The notes under the pieces were generated by a model. It saw only the letters and a program-made list of their open reading frames with translations, was not told the DNA's origin and searched no databases. DNA of 14,041 nucleotides from Paracoccaceae bacterium (lineage in GTDB: Bacteria > Pseudomonadota > Alphaproteobacteria > Rhodobacterales > Rhodobacteraceae), in NCBI GenBank assembly GCA_016764835.1, contig JAESRD010000228.1, positions 1 to 14,041 of the forward strand, given 5' to 3'. This document shows positions 1 through 8,426 of the stretch, one piece after another (position 1 is the first letter of the stretch; each line of letters begins with the position of its first letter). The translations under genes and the position numbers were made by a program.

Positions 1-588
1 GAAAAGGGGTTAAAGCAATTCCGCATTGCGGAAACCGAAAAATATCCTCATATTACATTTTTCCTGAACGGTGGCGTAGAACCACCCGAAACAGGCGAAG
101 ACAGATATATGCCCAAAAGCCCAAAAGTCGCCACCTATGACCTGCAGCCAGAAATGTCGTCTGTCGAAGTGACCGACGCTTTTGTCGGCGCAATTGGACA
201 CGGTTACGATCTGATCGTCACCAACTATGCCAACCCCGATATGGTTGGCCATACTGGCGACATTGCCGCCGCCATGGCCGCCTGCGCCGCGGTCGATACT
301 GGCCTTGGCCGGGTGGTCGCAGCGCTCAAAGCCGCCGGAGGGGCCATGATCGTCACCGCTGATCACGGTAATTGCGAGGTGATGATCGACCCGCTGACCG
401 GCGGGCCGCATACCGCGCACACAACCAATCCTGTGCCGGTGATCATGGTCGGTGGCCCCGAGGGTGCCGCCCTGCGCAATGGCCGCTTGGCCGATCTCGC
501 GCCGACCTTGCTCGAGCTGATGCAGATCGAACAGCCGCCCGAAATGACAGGCAAAAGCCTGATCATCGATAACGAGCCTGCCACATGA
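1..588 (+). CDS. gpmI: 2,3-bisphosphoglycerate-independent phosphoglycerate mutase, C-terminal part
   Basis: Cofactor-independent phosphoglycerate mutase interconverts 3- and 2-phosphoglycerate in cytoplasmic glycolysis and gluconeogenesis using two Mn ions. The reading frame is open from the first base, so the start lies to the left and only about 195 C-terminal residues are visible. Family signatures are clear: the [14 protein letters not shown] stretch near the left edge, [21 protein letters not shown] (Asp80 and His84 of the visible fragment), TADHGN (Asp121, His122) and a His at 140 in PHTAHTT. These match the metal-binding Asp/His set of the alkaline-phosphatase-like domain. The end, with [12 protein letters not shown], is the normal C-terminus. 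The TGA overlaps the ATG of the next gene (ATGA), so the two are probably co-translated. Identification is very secure. Confidence 0.97.
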   Translation, partial: EKGLKQFRIAETEKYPHITFFLNGGVEPPETGEDRYMPKSPKVATYDLQPEMSSVEVTDAFVGAIGHGYDLIVTNYANPDMVGHTGDIAAAMAACAAVDTGLGRVVAALKAAGGAMIVTADHGNCEVMIDPLTGGPHTAHTTNPVPVIMVGGPEGAALRNGRLADLAPTLLELMQIEQPPEMTGKSLIIDNEPAT

Positions 589-1712
589 TCCGGGCGCTCT
601 CCATAATGCTCTGCCTGCTCTGCGGCCCGGCGCTGAGCCAAGCCCAAAGCACCGCCGAAGCGGCAGATAACGCCGCAGCAAGGCTCAACGCCGCCGCAGA
701 TAGGCTGGCCGCAGCCCAAGGCGGCCAAGAGCGCATAGCCGCCCTGACAGAAACCGTGCAAGCCTATGAAGACGGGCTGACCGCCCTGCGCGACGGGCTG
801 CGCCGGGGGGCCATTCGCCAACGTGTGCTCGAGGCCGACTTAGAGGCCCGCTCCAGTGAAATATCGCAACTGCTCGGCGTCTTGCAAGAAATGGGCCGCG
901 CCCCGGCGCCGCTCCTGCTGTTGCACCCGTCTGGCCCGCTGGGGACCGCGCGCTCCGGTATGATGCTGTCTGAGGTGACCCCGGCCTTGCATGTGCGGGT
1001 CGAAGAGCTGCGCGCCAAACTCACTGAAATGTCAGAGATCCAAGCCCTGCAAGACAATGCTGCCGCCCGGCTGCAAGCGGGCCTAACCGGGGCGCAAGAT
1101 GCCCGCACCGACCTCGCCCAAGCCGTATCAGACCGCACAGACTTACCGCTACGCTATATCGAAGACCCGATCGCCGCCGCTTTGCTCATCGCCTCGACCC
1201 AAACGCTTGACGCATTTGCCGGCGGCTTGGCCCAGATTATCGACCATGAGCTGGCCATTTCGGCCCCCGACGCCACCGCCCGCAAAGGCACCCTCACCTT
1301 GCCTGTGCAAGGCGAGGTCATCCGCCGGTTTAACGAGGCCGATGCGGCAGGCGTGGTCCGCCCCGGATTGATCATCGCCGCCCGCCCGCGCGCGCTGGTC
1401 ACCGCCCCCGCCGCCGCCACAATCCGGTTCCAAGGCCCGCTGCTAGACTACGGCAATGTGGTCATTCTAGAGCCCGCCAGCGGCGTGCTTATCGTGCTGG
1501 CCGGGCTGGCCCAAGCTTTTGGCACCCCCGGCCAAGTGGTGCCCGAAGGCGCGCCATTGGGCATAATGGGCGGAGAATTGCCCGATGCTAACGCAATTTT
1601 GACCGAAACAGCACTTGGTGCTGGTGAAAACAGGCCCGAGACGCTTTATCTTGAAGTGCGTGAAGGGCAAACTCCGGTTGACCCTGCGGCGTGGTTTACG
1701 CTGGCAGAATAA
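585..1712 (+). CDS. envC: EnvC-like murein hydrolase activator (degenerate LytM/M23 domain)
   Basis: Exported protein of 375 residues. Residues 1-20 form a signal peptide (hydrophobic core, cleavage probable after the ALSQA region). Residues about 25-100 and 130-185 are Ala/Leu/Glu/Gln-rich, predicted coiled coil. Residues about 236-370 form a LytM/M23 fold ending in [17 protein letters not shown]. In active M23 peptidases the metal ligands are HxxxD and HxH; here the equivalent regions read [10 protein letters not shown] and TLYLEVR, so the zinc-binding histidines are gone. That combination of coiled coil and dead LytM domain is the EnvC pattern, in which the protein activates periplasmic amidases instead of cutting peptidoglycan itself. 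The ATG overlaps the gpmI stop, and ctpA follows closely. The activator role is inferred from family knowledge. Confidence 0.88.
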   Translation: MIRALSIMLCLLCGPALSQAQSTAEAADNAAARLNAAADRLAAAQGGQERIAALTETVQAYEDGLTALRDGLRRGAIRQRVLEADLEARSSEISQLLGVLQEMGRAPAPLLLLHPSGPLGTARSGMMLSEVTPALHVRVEELRAKLTEMSEIQALQDNAAARLQAGLTGAQDARTDLAQAVSDRTDLPLRYIEDPIAAALLIASTQTLDAFAGGLAQIIDHELAISAPDATARKGTLTLPVQGEVIRRFNEADAAGVVRPGLIIAARPRALVTAPAAATIRFQGPLLDYGNVVILEPASGVLIVLAGLAQAFGTPGQVVPEGAPLGIMGGELPDANAILTETALGAGENRPETLYLEVREGQTPVDPAAWFTLAE

Positions 1713-1722
1713 GGAACGAATG

Positions 1723-3057
1723 ATGAAGAAACTTGCCATGGCCGCTTTTGGCGGCACCGCATTGGGGCTGATACTCACCACTCAGGTCGCAGGCCCGCTT
1801 TTGGCCCAAGAGACTGAGCGTTCGGCCAGCGTTTACGAACAGCTCGACCTGTTCAGCGATATTTTTGAGCGTATCCGCGCGCAATATGTGGAAGAAGTTG
1901 ATGAGGGCGATCTGATTGAGGCCGCGATCAACGGCATGCTCACTTCGCTTGACCCGCATTCATCCTACCTGTCGCCCGAAGCGGCTGATGCGATGCGGGT
2001 ACAAACCCGTGGCAGCTTTGGCGGGCTGGGCATCGAAGTGACCCAAGAAGACGGCTGGGTCAAAGTGGTGTCGCCAATGGACGGCACGCCGGCTGACGCG
2101 GCGGGCATCTTGTCTGGCGATTTCATTACCGCCGTTAACGGCGAAAACGTGCTGGGCCTGACGCTCAACGAGGCGGTTGAGCTAATGCGCGGGCCAATCG
2201 GCTCTGAGATCATCATCACCATCGTGCGCGAAGGCGCGGGCGAGCCGTTTGACGTGTCGATCATTCGCGACACAATCCGCCTAACCGCCGCGCGCGCCCG
2301 CACCGAGGGCGACACGATTGTGCTGCGTGTGACCACGTTTAATGACCAGACATTCCCCAACCTGCAAGCGGGCCTTGCCGAGCAGATCGAGCTGGCCGGC
2401 GGTATCGACAATATCAACGGCGTGGTGATTGATCTGCGCAACAACCCCGGCGGGCTGTTTAACCAAGCGATCTATGTCTCTGACGCGTTCCTTGAGGCTG
2501 GCGAGATCGTCAGCACACGCGGGCGCGATGTGGCCGATGGTGACAGGTTCAACGCCACACCGGGTGATCTGGTTGATGGCAAACCGGTTGTTGTGCTGAT
2601 CAATGGCGGCTCGGCTTCAGCGTCTGAGATCGTCGCTGGTGCGCTGCAAGATCACCGCCGGGCGATTGTTGTCGGCACACAAAGCTTCGGCAAAGGTTCG
2701 GTGCAAACGGTTATGCCTCTGCGCGGTGACGGCGCTATGCGGCTGACAACGGCGCGCTACTACACGCCGTCTGGCCGTTCCATTCAGGCGCTGGGTATCT
2801 CGCCTGACATCATTGTCGAGCAGCCACCTGTGACTGTCGCATCTGAGGATGAGGCCGATGCGCCCCAGCAGCGCGGCGAAGCCAACCTGCGCGGTGCGCT
2901 GTCAAATGACAGCCTGACTGATGAGCAGCGCCTGATGATCGAGGAAGACCAAGAGCGGGCACGGGCCGCCGCAGAGCTGCGCGACCAAGACTATCAGCTC
3001 GCCTATGCGATTGACCTGCTCAAGGGCCTGTCAGCGCTGGCCGCCGCCTCGCAATGA
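1723..3057 (+). CDS. ctpA: S41 family C-terminal processing peptidase (CtpA)
   Basis: Periplasmic serine protease of the tail-specific/C-terminal processing family, 444 residues. A Lys-rich start followed by a hydrophobic stretch to about residue 25 (GPLLAQE) acts as signal peptide. A PDZ domain spans roughly 99-171 (GGLGIEV to IVREG). The S41 core follows, with NGGSASASEIVAGALQDHRR and SFGKGSVQ supplying the catalytic Ser299, Lys324 and Gln328, spaced as in CtpB-type enzymes. The C-terminal tail is acidic and Ala-rich. Two adjacent ATG codons at 1720 and 1723 are possible starts. I chose 1723 because the AAGGA at 1711-1715 is then seven bases away and relatives usually begin MKK. In this group ctpA sits next to envC, consistent with envelope maintenance; its natural substrate cannot be read from the sequence. 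Confidence 0.95.
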   Translation: MKKLAMAAFGGTALGLILTTQVAGPLLAQETERSASVYEQLDLFSDIFERIRAQYVEEVDEGDLIEAAINGMLTSLDPHSSYLSPEAADAMRVQTRGSFGGLGIEVTQEDGWVKVVSPMDGTPADAAGILSGDFITAVNGENVLGLTLNEAVELMRGPIGSEIIITIVREGAGEPFDVSIIRDTIRLTAARARTEGDTIVLRVTTFNDQTFPNLQAGLAEQIELAGGIDNINGVVIDLRNNPGGLFNQAIYVSDAFLEAGEIVSTRGRDVADGDRFNATPGDLVDGKPVVVLINGGSASASEIVAGALQDHRRAIVVGTQSFGKGSVQTVMPLRGDGAMRLTTARYYTPSGRSIQALGISPDIIVEQPPVTVASEDEADAPQQRGEANLRGALSNDSLTDEQRLMIEEDQERARAAAELRDQDYQLAYAIDLLKGLSALAAASQ

Positions 3058-3518
3058 GCAAGCGCTACCGCCCCTGCGCCGGGGTAATGTTGGTCAACCA
3101 AGCTGGGCTGGTCTTCACCGGCCAGCGGCGTGACAAGACCACGCCAGCCTGGCAAATGCCGCAAGGCGGGATCGACGCGGGCGAAGCCCCCCGCGCGGCC
3201 GCCCTGCGTGAGCTAGAGGAAGAAACCGGGGTCGCCCCCAGTAAGGTCGAAATCATAGCGCAGAGCCAAGAGCCTTTGCGCTATGATTTTCCGACTGATC
3301 TGGCCGACACTTTTGGCAAAGGAAAATACCGCGGCCAAGAGCAACATTGGTTCCTTATGCGGTTCCTTGGCGTTGACGCAGATATCAACATCGAGACCGA
3401 ACACCCGGAATTTTCCCACTGGCGCTGGGCACAGCCATCCGATCTGGTGCCCGGTATCGTCGCCTTTAAACGCGACCTTTATGAAAAAGTTCTAGCAGAG
3501 TTTGGGCCCCTGATATGA
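3054..3518 (+). CDS. rppH: RNA pyrophosphohydrolase (Nudix)
   Basis: Cytoplasmic Nudix hydrolase of 154 residues that in characterised relatives removes pyrophosphate from the 5' triphosphate of mRNAs, starting RNase E-dependent decay. The Nudix box fits exactly at residues 38-60: Gly38, Glu44, then RELEEETGV with metal-binding Glu53, Glu56 and Glu57. The N-terminal YRPCAGVMLVN, the WQMPQGGID lead-in and a Trp-rich C-terminal half (EQHWFLMRFLG, HWRWAQPSDLV) are typical of RppH/NudH rather than of MutT or ADP-ribose pyrophosphatases. Length is close to the usual 155-165. Its ATG overlaps the ctpA TGA (ATGA) and its own TGA overlaps the next ATG in the same way, so it is a middle gene of the operon. 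Diadenosine polyphosphate hydrolysis is a known alternative activity in the family. Confidence 0.94.
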   Translation: MSKRYRPCAGVMLVNQAGLVFTGQRRDKTTPAWQMPQGGIDAGEAPRAAALRELEEETGVAPSKVEIIAQSQEPLRYDFPTDLADTFGKGKYRGQEQHWFLMRFLGVDADINIETEHPEFSHWRWAQPSDLVPGIVAFKRDLYEKVLAEFGPLI

Positions 3519-4015
3519 TCCGTAAAACATTTCTAGCATCTGCCGCGCTTGCCACCGCACTTGCCGGGCCAGCCCATGCGCTCAGTTGCATGCAGCCAGA
3601 CCCTGTGTTTAGCTTCCAACAGGCCGAACAGTCGGATGACGCCTATACCGTGCTCAACGGCACCGTCACCTTCAACCCCAATGATATGCCCGGCCGCGAC
3701 ATTAACCGCAGCCCATCAACGCCTGACCCGGCCCCAGTGCGCGCTCATTTCGAAGGCTTCTACCTGACCCAAGACGGCGCATTCACGACCCCGATATCGC
3801 GCGATATCACGCTGCAACCGGTGTGTTTTGGCCCATGGTGCGGTGGGCTTAGCCGCTCTGGAGAAGACTTACTGGCCTTTGCCCGCATCGAAGGTAGCGC
3901 CATCATCGTCGACCTAGAGCCATGTAACAACTGGCATTTCACCAATGTGCGCGCTGATGACTTGGCCCGCATTGGCGCTTGCATGCGCGGCGAAGCCTGC
4001 GAAACCCGTAACTAA
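3515..4015 (+). CDS. small secreted cysteine-rich protein of unknown function
   Basis: I do not recognise a named family. The 166-residue product starts with a clear signal peptide, a short basic n-region, an Ala/Leu core and GPAHA giving a likely signal peptidase I cut after residue 22. The mature part has six cysteines (Cys25, the PVCFGPWC pair, EPC, GAC and EAC), an even number that would suit three disulfides in the periplasm. The composition is Asp/Pro-rich with beta-type spacing (VLNGTVTFNP, HFEGFYLTQDG). A lipoprotein reading (ALSC) is possible but weaker. The ATG overlaps the rppH stop, making it the last gene of the operon. Its TAA at 4013-4015 shares bases with the stop of the opposing transglycosylase gene. 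Similar short proteins with ALSCM-type mature ends exist in Roseobacter genomes, from memory. Confidence 0.85.
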   Translation: MIRKTFLASAALATALAGPAHALSCMQPDPVFSFQQAEQSDDAYTVLNGTVTFNPNDMPGRDINRSPSTPDPAPVRAHFEGFYLTQDGAFTTPISRDITLQPVCFGPWCGGLSRSGEDLLAFARIEGSAIIVDLEPCNNWHFTNVRADDLARIGACMRGEACETRN

Positions 4016-5232
4016 CGCAACCGCTCCAACAGGCTCAGTGACGCATAACCATCAACCGCCAGCCCGGCCGCTTGTTGATAGGTCCGAATAGCCGATGACG
4101 TGTTCGGCCCCAAATGCCCATCGACACCTTTGGTCGAATAGCCCGCCTCGCTCAGCAGCCCCTGCATTTCGCGCCGTTGCGCTAGGCTCAGCGGTCGCGC
4201 ACCGGCAGGCCATGTGCTGCGCAAAGCCCCACCCCCGCGCAGCCGGTCTGACAAATGGCCAATGCCAATCACATAAGCCTCTGCGTTGTTATAGCGCTCA
4301 ATGGCGGCAAAATTGCCAAAGATCATAAAGGCCGGGCCAGCGGCACCGACGGGCAGCAAGATAGATGCCTTGCCCTGCACTCTGAGCGGGCGACCATCGG
4401 CGGCGCGCACACCCAGCTGCGCCCAATAGACCGGGCTGTGGCGCACCGACCGCTGGGCCAAGCCGTAGTCAAACCCATCAGGCAGACGCCCCTCCAGCCC
4501 CCAAGGCTGACCCGTCTGCCAGCCGCTTTGCGCCAAAAAATGCGCGGTCGAGGCCAGCGCATCAGTCGGATCGTCGCGCCAAATATCGCGCCGCCCCTCA
4601 CCGCCGAAATCAACCGCCAGCGCTAGATACGAGGTCGGGATAAACTGGGTATGGCCCATTGCCCCGGCCCATGAGCCAAGCATGCGGGCGGGGGCAACAT
4701 CACCGGCCTGCACAATCTGCAGCGCCGCTGTCAGCTGCCGTTCAAAGAACTTACCGCGCCGCCCATCATAAGCCAAAGTCGCCAGCGCCGAGATAAGCGG
4801 GAAGTGCCCACGCCGCGCGCCATAAGCGCTCTCCATGCCCCAAACAGCAACGATGACTTCTTTCTCGACACCGTAGCGCGTCTCGATCTGGGCCAGCAGC
4901 GGCGCGTGCCGGGCCAACATCTCACGGCCATCAGCAATGCGGCTGTCCGATACAACCAGCGCCAGATAATCGGCCAGTGGCATGCCAAACTCGGCTTGAT
5001 TACGGTCTTTCGCGATCACTTCAGGGATGTAGCCCGCCTGCGCAAAGGCGGCCTGCAGCGTTTCGGGCGCAATACCGCCTGCCGTCGCGCGGCCCCAATA
5101 GCCGGCGAGCCAAGCGTCAAACCCCGGATTGTCCGCATAGATTACCTGTTCCACAGCGCTTCTTTCATTTTCTTGGCCAAGCAAACAATCGTACGAACGT
5201 TGGCCCGGCGTCCAGATGCAAAAGTGTTTCAT
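4012..5232 (-). CDS. MltB-type lytic murein transglycosylase with peptidoglycan-binding domain
   Basis: Lytic transglycosylases of the MltB/SLT_2 family cleave the glycan strand of peptidoglycan to 1,6-anhydro-muramyl ends. Numbered from the ATG at 5232, the 406-residue protein has the catalytic region VAVWGMESAYG (Glu134 is the likely acid/base) and the conserved GAMGHTQFIPTSY motif. A C-terminal PG_binding_1 domain covers about 345-405 (EMQGLLSEAGY, VDGHLGPNTSSAIRTYQ). The conserved domain begins near residue 36 (GFDAWLAGYW). The preceding residues are polar (FCIWTPGQRSYDC) and I see no signal peptide or lipobox, which is odd for a periplasmic enzyme. An in-frame ATG at 5307 would overlap the divergent gene and adds nothing hydrophobic. 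A GTG at 5154 is another candidate start. No good Shine-Dalgarno precedes any of these. Confidence 0.88.
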   Translation of the reverse strand: MKHFCIWTPGQRSYDCLLGQENERSAVEQVIYADNPGFDAWLAGYWGRATAGGIAPETLQAAFAQAGYIPEVIAKDRNQAEFGMPLADYLALVVSDSRIADGREMLARHAPLLAQIETRYGVEKEVIVAVWGMESAYGARRGHFPLISALATLAYDGRRGKFFERQLTAALQIVQAGDVAPARMLGSWAGAMGHTQFIPTSYLALAVDFGGEGRRDIWRDDPTDALASTAHFLAQSGWQTGQPWGLEGRLPDGFDYGLAQRSVRHSPVYWAQLGVRAADGRPLRVQGKASILLPVGAAGPAFMIFGNFAAIERYNNAEAYVIGIGHLSDRLRGGGALRSTWPAGARPLSLAQRREMQGLLSEAGYSTKGVDGHLGPNTSSAIRTYQQAAGLAVDGYASLSLLERLR

Positions 5233-5284
5233 ACTGCCGCTGCCTGCTCTGGTCAGCCCGCGACCCTTTGGGTAAAGAGCCTCT

Positions 5285-6070
5285 ATGAAAGCAAAACCAC
5301 GCCCCATTGTCTTTTTACATCTGCCAAAAACCGGCGGACAAACGGTGCATCACGCCATTGGTGCGGTGGTCGGCGCCGAAAATATCAGCCCCGTGCGGGT
5401 GCATTGGGCCCTGCCCGATGATGGTGTGACCTTTCCGCCCGGCTACCGGTTTCATTCGGGCCATCTCGAATGGCATGATCTTGAGCAGATCCCCGATAAC
5501 CCGTTTAGCTTCATGGTGCTGCGCGCGCCGCGCGAACGGCTTGGCTCGCAGTATTTTTATATGCGGCGCAAAGCCGAAGAAAAGGCCGCCGCGCAGGGCC
5601 AAGCCGCGCTCAACAAAATTGAGCAGCAGCTGGTCGGGCCGACGCCTGCGTTTTTCTTTCGGTTTGGCACAATGTTGACCCCGGTGGTCCGCCGCCGCTG
5701 GGCCAATCTGACAACGCATTATCTGTGTTTTCGCACGCTCAACCCGACACGCGCCCAGACCCGCACCAACGGCGCGCAGCGGATAGCCGACGCCCTAAAA
5801 GGCGCCAAAGTGCTTAGCGCGCTGTACCGCCCGCAAGATTTTGGCCAGCTAGAGACCGACATTGCCGTACTTACAGGCACAAGGCCGCAAATAACCGGCA
5901 AGGACAGCAATGCCGGGCCATTGGAGCCCAGCCGCAGCCGGTGGGGCACGTTGCTGGAGCGCTTTGAGAAAGACGGCCAAATTCGTGCTATGGAACAGCT
6001 GGTTGAGCTGGACGAAGAGCTGATGAGCAAACTGACGTTTCGTAGCTCAGGCGAAAGCAATATCGGCTAG
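5285..6070 (+). CDS. sulfotransferase family protein
   Basis: Predicted PAPS-dependent sulfotransferase of 261 residues. The 5'-phosphosulfate loop is at residues 11-21 (LHLPKTGGQTV), right after the first beta strand (IVFLHL). A 3'-phosphate-binding motif is at about 78-95 (VLRAPRERLGSQYFYMRR), where Arg80 and Ser88 are the expected ligands. These two motifs are characteristic of the sulfotransferase-2/Stf-like fold; the C-terminal half is variable and gives no acceptor hint. Such enzymes in marine bacteria modify polysaccharides or small molecules, but the acceptor here is unknown. AAAGAG ends a few bases upstream of the ATG as a ribosome site. It is divergent from the transglycosylase (52 bases between starts) and ends one base before the rnr stop on the other strand. 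No partner genes are nearby. Confidence 0.82.
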   Translation: MKAKPRPIVFLHLPKTGGQTVHHAIGAVVGAENISPVRVHWALPDDGVTFPPGYRFHSGHLEWHDLEQIPDNPFSFMVLRAPRERLGSQYFYMRRKAEEKAAAQGQAALNKIEQQLVGPTPAFFFRFGTMLTPVVRRRWANLTTHYLCFRTLNPTRAQTRTNGAQRIADALKGAKVLSALYRPQDFGQLETDIAVLTGTRPQITGKDSNAGPLEPSRSRWGTLLERFEKDGQIRAMEQLVELDEELMSKLTFRSSGESNIG

Positions 6071-6071
6071 A

Positions 6072-8400
6072 TTAGTGGCGCACCCGGCTCACATTGCGCT
6101 TGCCCTTTTTCGGCCCGTCACCCGTTGGCTTATCGCCCTGCGCCCTGCGGCGCGCATGTTTGTCAGACTTGGCCTTGCGCGCGCCTTTGCGGGCCTTGTG
6201 GCTCTTGCTCGCCCCGCCCCGGCCAAAGCTGCGCCGCCCGCCGCCTTGGGGCAGCTCTTCGCCCTCTAGCGTCACCAGCTCGGCCATCGGCCCGCCGGTC
6301 AGCGGCGATGCCTCTGACAGTTTGACCACGACCTTTTGGCCCGGCATGATGATCCGCCCGGTGCGGTCGCCTTGCAGCTGATGTTTGCCAGCATCATGAT
6401 GATAATAATCATCGCCCAGCGAGCGCAGCAAAACCAGCGCATCGGCCCCGGTCTCATCAAGCCGCACAAAGATACCAAAACTGGTGACGCCCGATATCCG
6501 CCCCGGCAGTTCAGTGTCGACCCTGTCGGACAAAAACGCCGCCAAGTAGCGGTCATTGGTGTCGCGCTCGGCAACCATTGAGCGCCGCTCAGTGGCGCTG
6601 ATCTTCTTGCCTATGTCGTGCAGCAGCTCGATCGCCTCGGGGGTCAACCCGTCATCGCCCCAGCCATGCGCCGTTATCAGCGCTCGGTGGACCACGAGGT
6701 CGCTATAGCGCCGAATTGGCGAGGTAAAATGCGCATAATCACGCAAAGCCAGCCCAAAATGGCCAAGATTATCGGGGCTATAATAGGCTTGGGTCATCGA
6801 GCGCAGCACCGCCATGCTGATCAGCTCAGACTGGTCAGTGCCGGCCGCTTGGGCCAGCAATCGGTTGAGATGTGCGGTTTTGAGCACTTGGCCTTTGGCC
6901 AGGTTCAGGTTTGAGGCATCGGCCACTTCGCGCAAAGCCTCAAGCCGGTCTTTGGCCGGTTCCTCATGCACCCGAAACAGCAGCGGCACCTTCTTGGCCA
7001 CCAGCGTCTCAGCGGCGGCAACATTGGCCAGAACCATGAATTCTTCGACCAGCCTATGCGCATCAAGCCGCTCTTTGAACGCCACCGAGCTGACCTTGCC
7101 TTGGTCAGACAGCACAATCTGGCGTTCGGGCAGATCAAGGTTCAGTGGTTGGCGGGCAGCGCGCGCTTCGGCCAGCGCTTTATAGGCGGCGTAGAGCGGT
7201 TTGATCACCGTATCCAGCAGCGGGGCGACGCGCTCGCTGACCCGACCATCCATGGCCGATTGCACATCTTCGTAGCTGAACGAGGCTTTTGACTGCATCA
7301 ACCCGCGCACAAACCGGTGCGCGATCTTGCGGCCATCACTCGTTATGCGCATCTCAACCGCGATCACTGCGCGCGGCACGGCTTCGTGCAGTGAGCACAG
7401 ATCACCCGACAGCGTGTCAGGCAACATTGGCACAACGCGGTCGGGGAAATAGGTCGAATTGCCGCGATCAAGCGCGTCTTGGTCCAGCGCCGAGCCGGGG
7501 CGGACATAATGCGCCACATCGGCAATGGCAACCCAGAGGATATGGCCGCCTACATTATCTGCGCCGGGGTCTGGCATGGCCAAGATCGCGTCGTCACGGT
7601 CGCGCGCATCGGCGGGGTCAATGGTTAGCAGCGCCAGATCGCGCAGGTCTTCCCGGCCCTTTAGGCCAGCGGGCTTAGCCGCATCGGCGGCGGCCACGGC
7701 GGCGTCGGAGAAATGATCAGGGATTGCATGTTGGTGAATGGCGATCAGGCTGACGGCTTTGGGCGCGCCGGGGTCACCCAACCGGTTGATGATCCGCGCA
7801 TTGGGCAGGCCCATCCGGGCTTTGGGGCCGGACTGTTCGGCCTCGACCAGCTCACCGTCGCGCGCGCCGCCATCAGCCCCTAGGGCCACGGCCCATTCTT
7901 TGTCAGAGCCTTTGTCAATCGGCACGATCCGCCCGGCATCGCTGCCCTTGCGAAAGATACCGATTAGCCGCAGCGGGTTTTCGCCAATGGCGCGGATAAG
8001 CCGGGCAATATAGTCTTGCTCTGCGCCGGGCGTGGCCGTCAGCCGGGCCAATATCCGGTTGCCGGGGCCGAGCGCTGGCTCGCCCTTTTTGGGCTCAAAC
8101 AAGATCTTTGGCGGCGTGCCACCGCCGGTCCACTCCACAGGATGGGCAAACATATCTCCCTGCGCGTCAGGCTCAAGCAGCCGCAACACGCTAACGGGGG
8201 GGCAATGATGACGGGTCACGAAAGCCGCTACGGCGCTTGGCCAAATGGCCCTCGGCCTGCAACTCGCGCAGCATCTGCTTTAGCTCAATTCGCGCCGCGC
8301 CCTTTATGCCAAATGCTTTGGCAATATCGCGCTTTGTGGTCAACTTGGGGTTATCTTTGATCCATTGCAGGACCGCGTCTTTATTGGGAAACTGGCTCAT
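6072..8400 (-). pseudogene. rnr: ribonuclease R, interrupted by a one-base frameshift
   Basis: 3'-5' exoribonuclease of the RNase II/R family, acting on structured RNA in the cytoplasm. It is read in two frames. 8191-8400 encodes the N-terminal winged-helix part (LTTKRDIAKAFGIKGAARIE), ending DPSSLPP then a stop. The other frame continues from VSVLRLLEPDAQGDMFAHPVEW to the end at 6072. Removing one base from the seven-C run (8196-8202) joins them into one 775-residue protein of normal length. In joined numbering the RNB active site has Asp261, Asp267, Asp269 and Asp270 (TIDPADARDRDDA), an S1 domain lies at about 625-710 (RISGVTSFGIFVRLDE), and the tail is Lys/Arg-rich. The coding pattern is otherwise intact, so a sequencing error is as likely as real inactivation. 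dapE ends 26 bases upstream on the same strand. Confidence 0.9.
8196..8202. other. seven-base G/C homopolymer at the rnr frameshift
   Basis: Seven consecutive G on the plus strand (C in the rnr mRNA). The upstream frame reads through it as TTG CCC CCC CGT TAG and stops. With six C it reads TTG CCC CCC GTT AGC and enters the long downstream frame, giving LPPVSVL. This is therefore the exact place where the reading frame changes, and a typical spot for indel error or slippage. Confidence 0.85.
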
Positions 8401-8426
8401 AGTGCCGCCCTATCATGAGTGCTGCT

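Noticed and set aside
4804..5421. Plus-strand open frame of 205 codons opposite the transglycosylase
   Set aside because: It is the complement of a well-supported gene in a GC-rich genome, and overlaps the sulfotransferase start; the amino acid sequence has no family features.
8191..8400. A 69-codon gene standing alone as a small winged-helix regulator
   Set aside because: Its sequence is the normal N-terminus of RNase R and joins the long downstream frame by a one-base change, so it is part of rnr.
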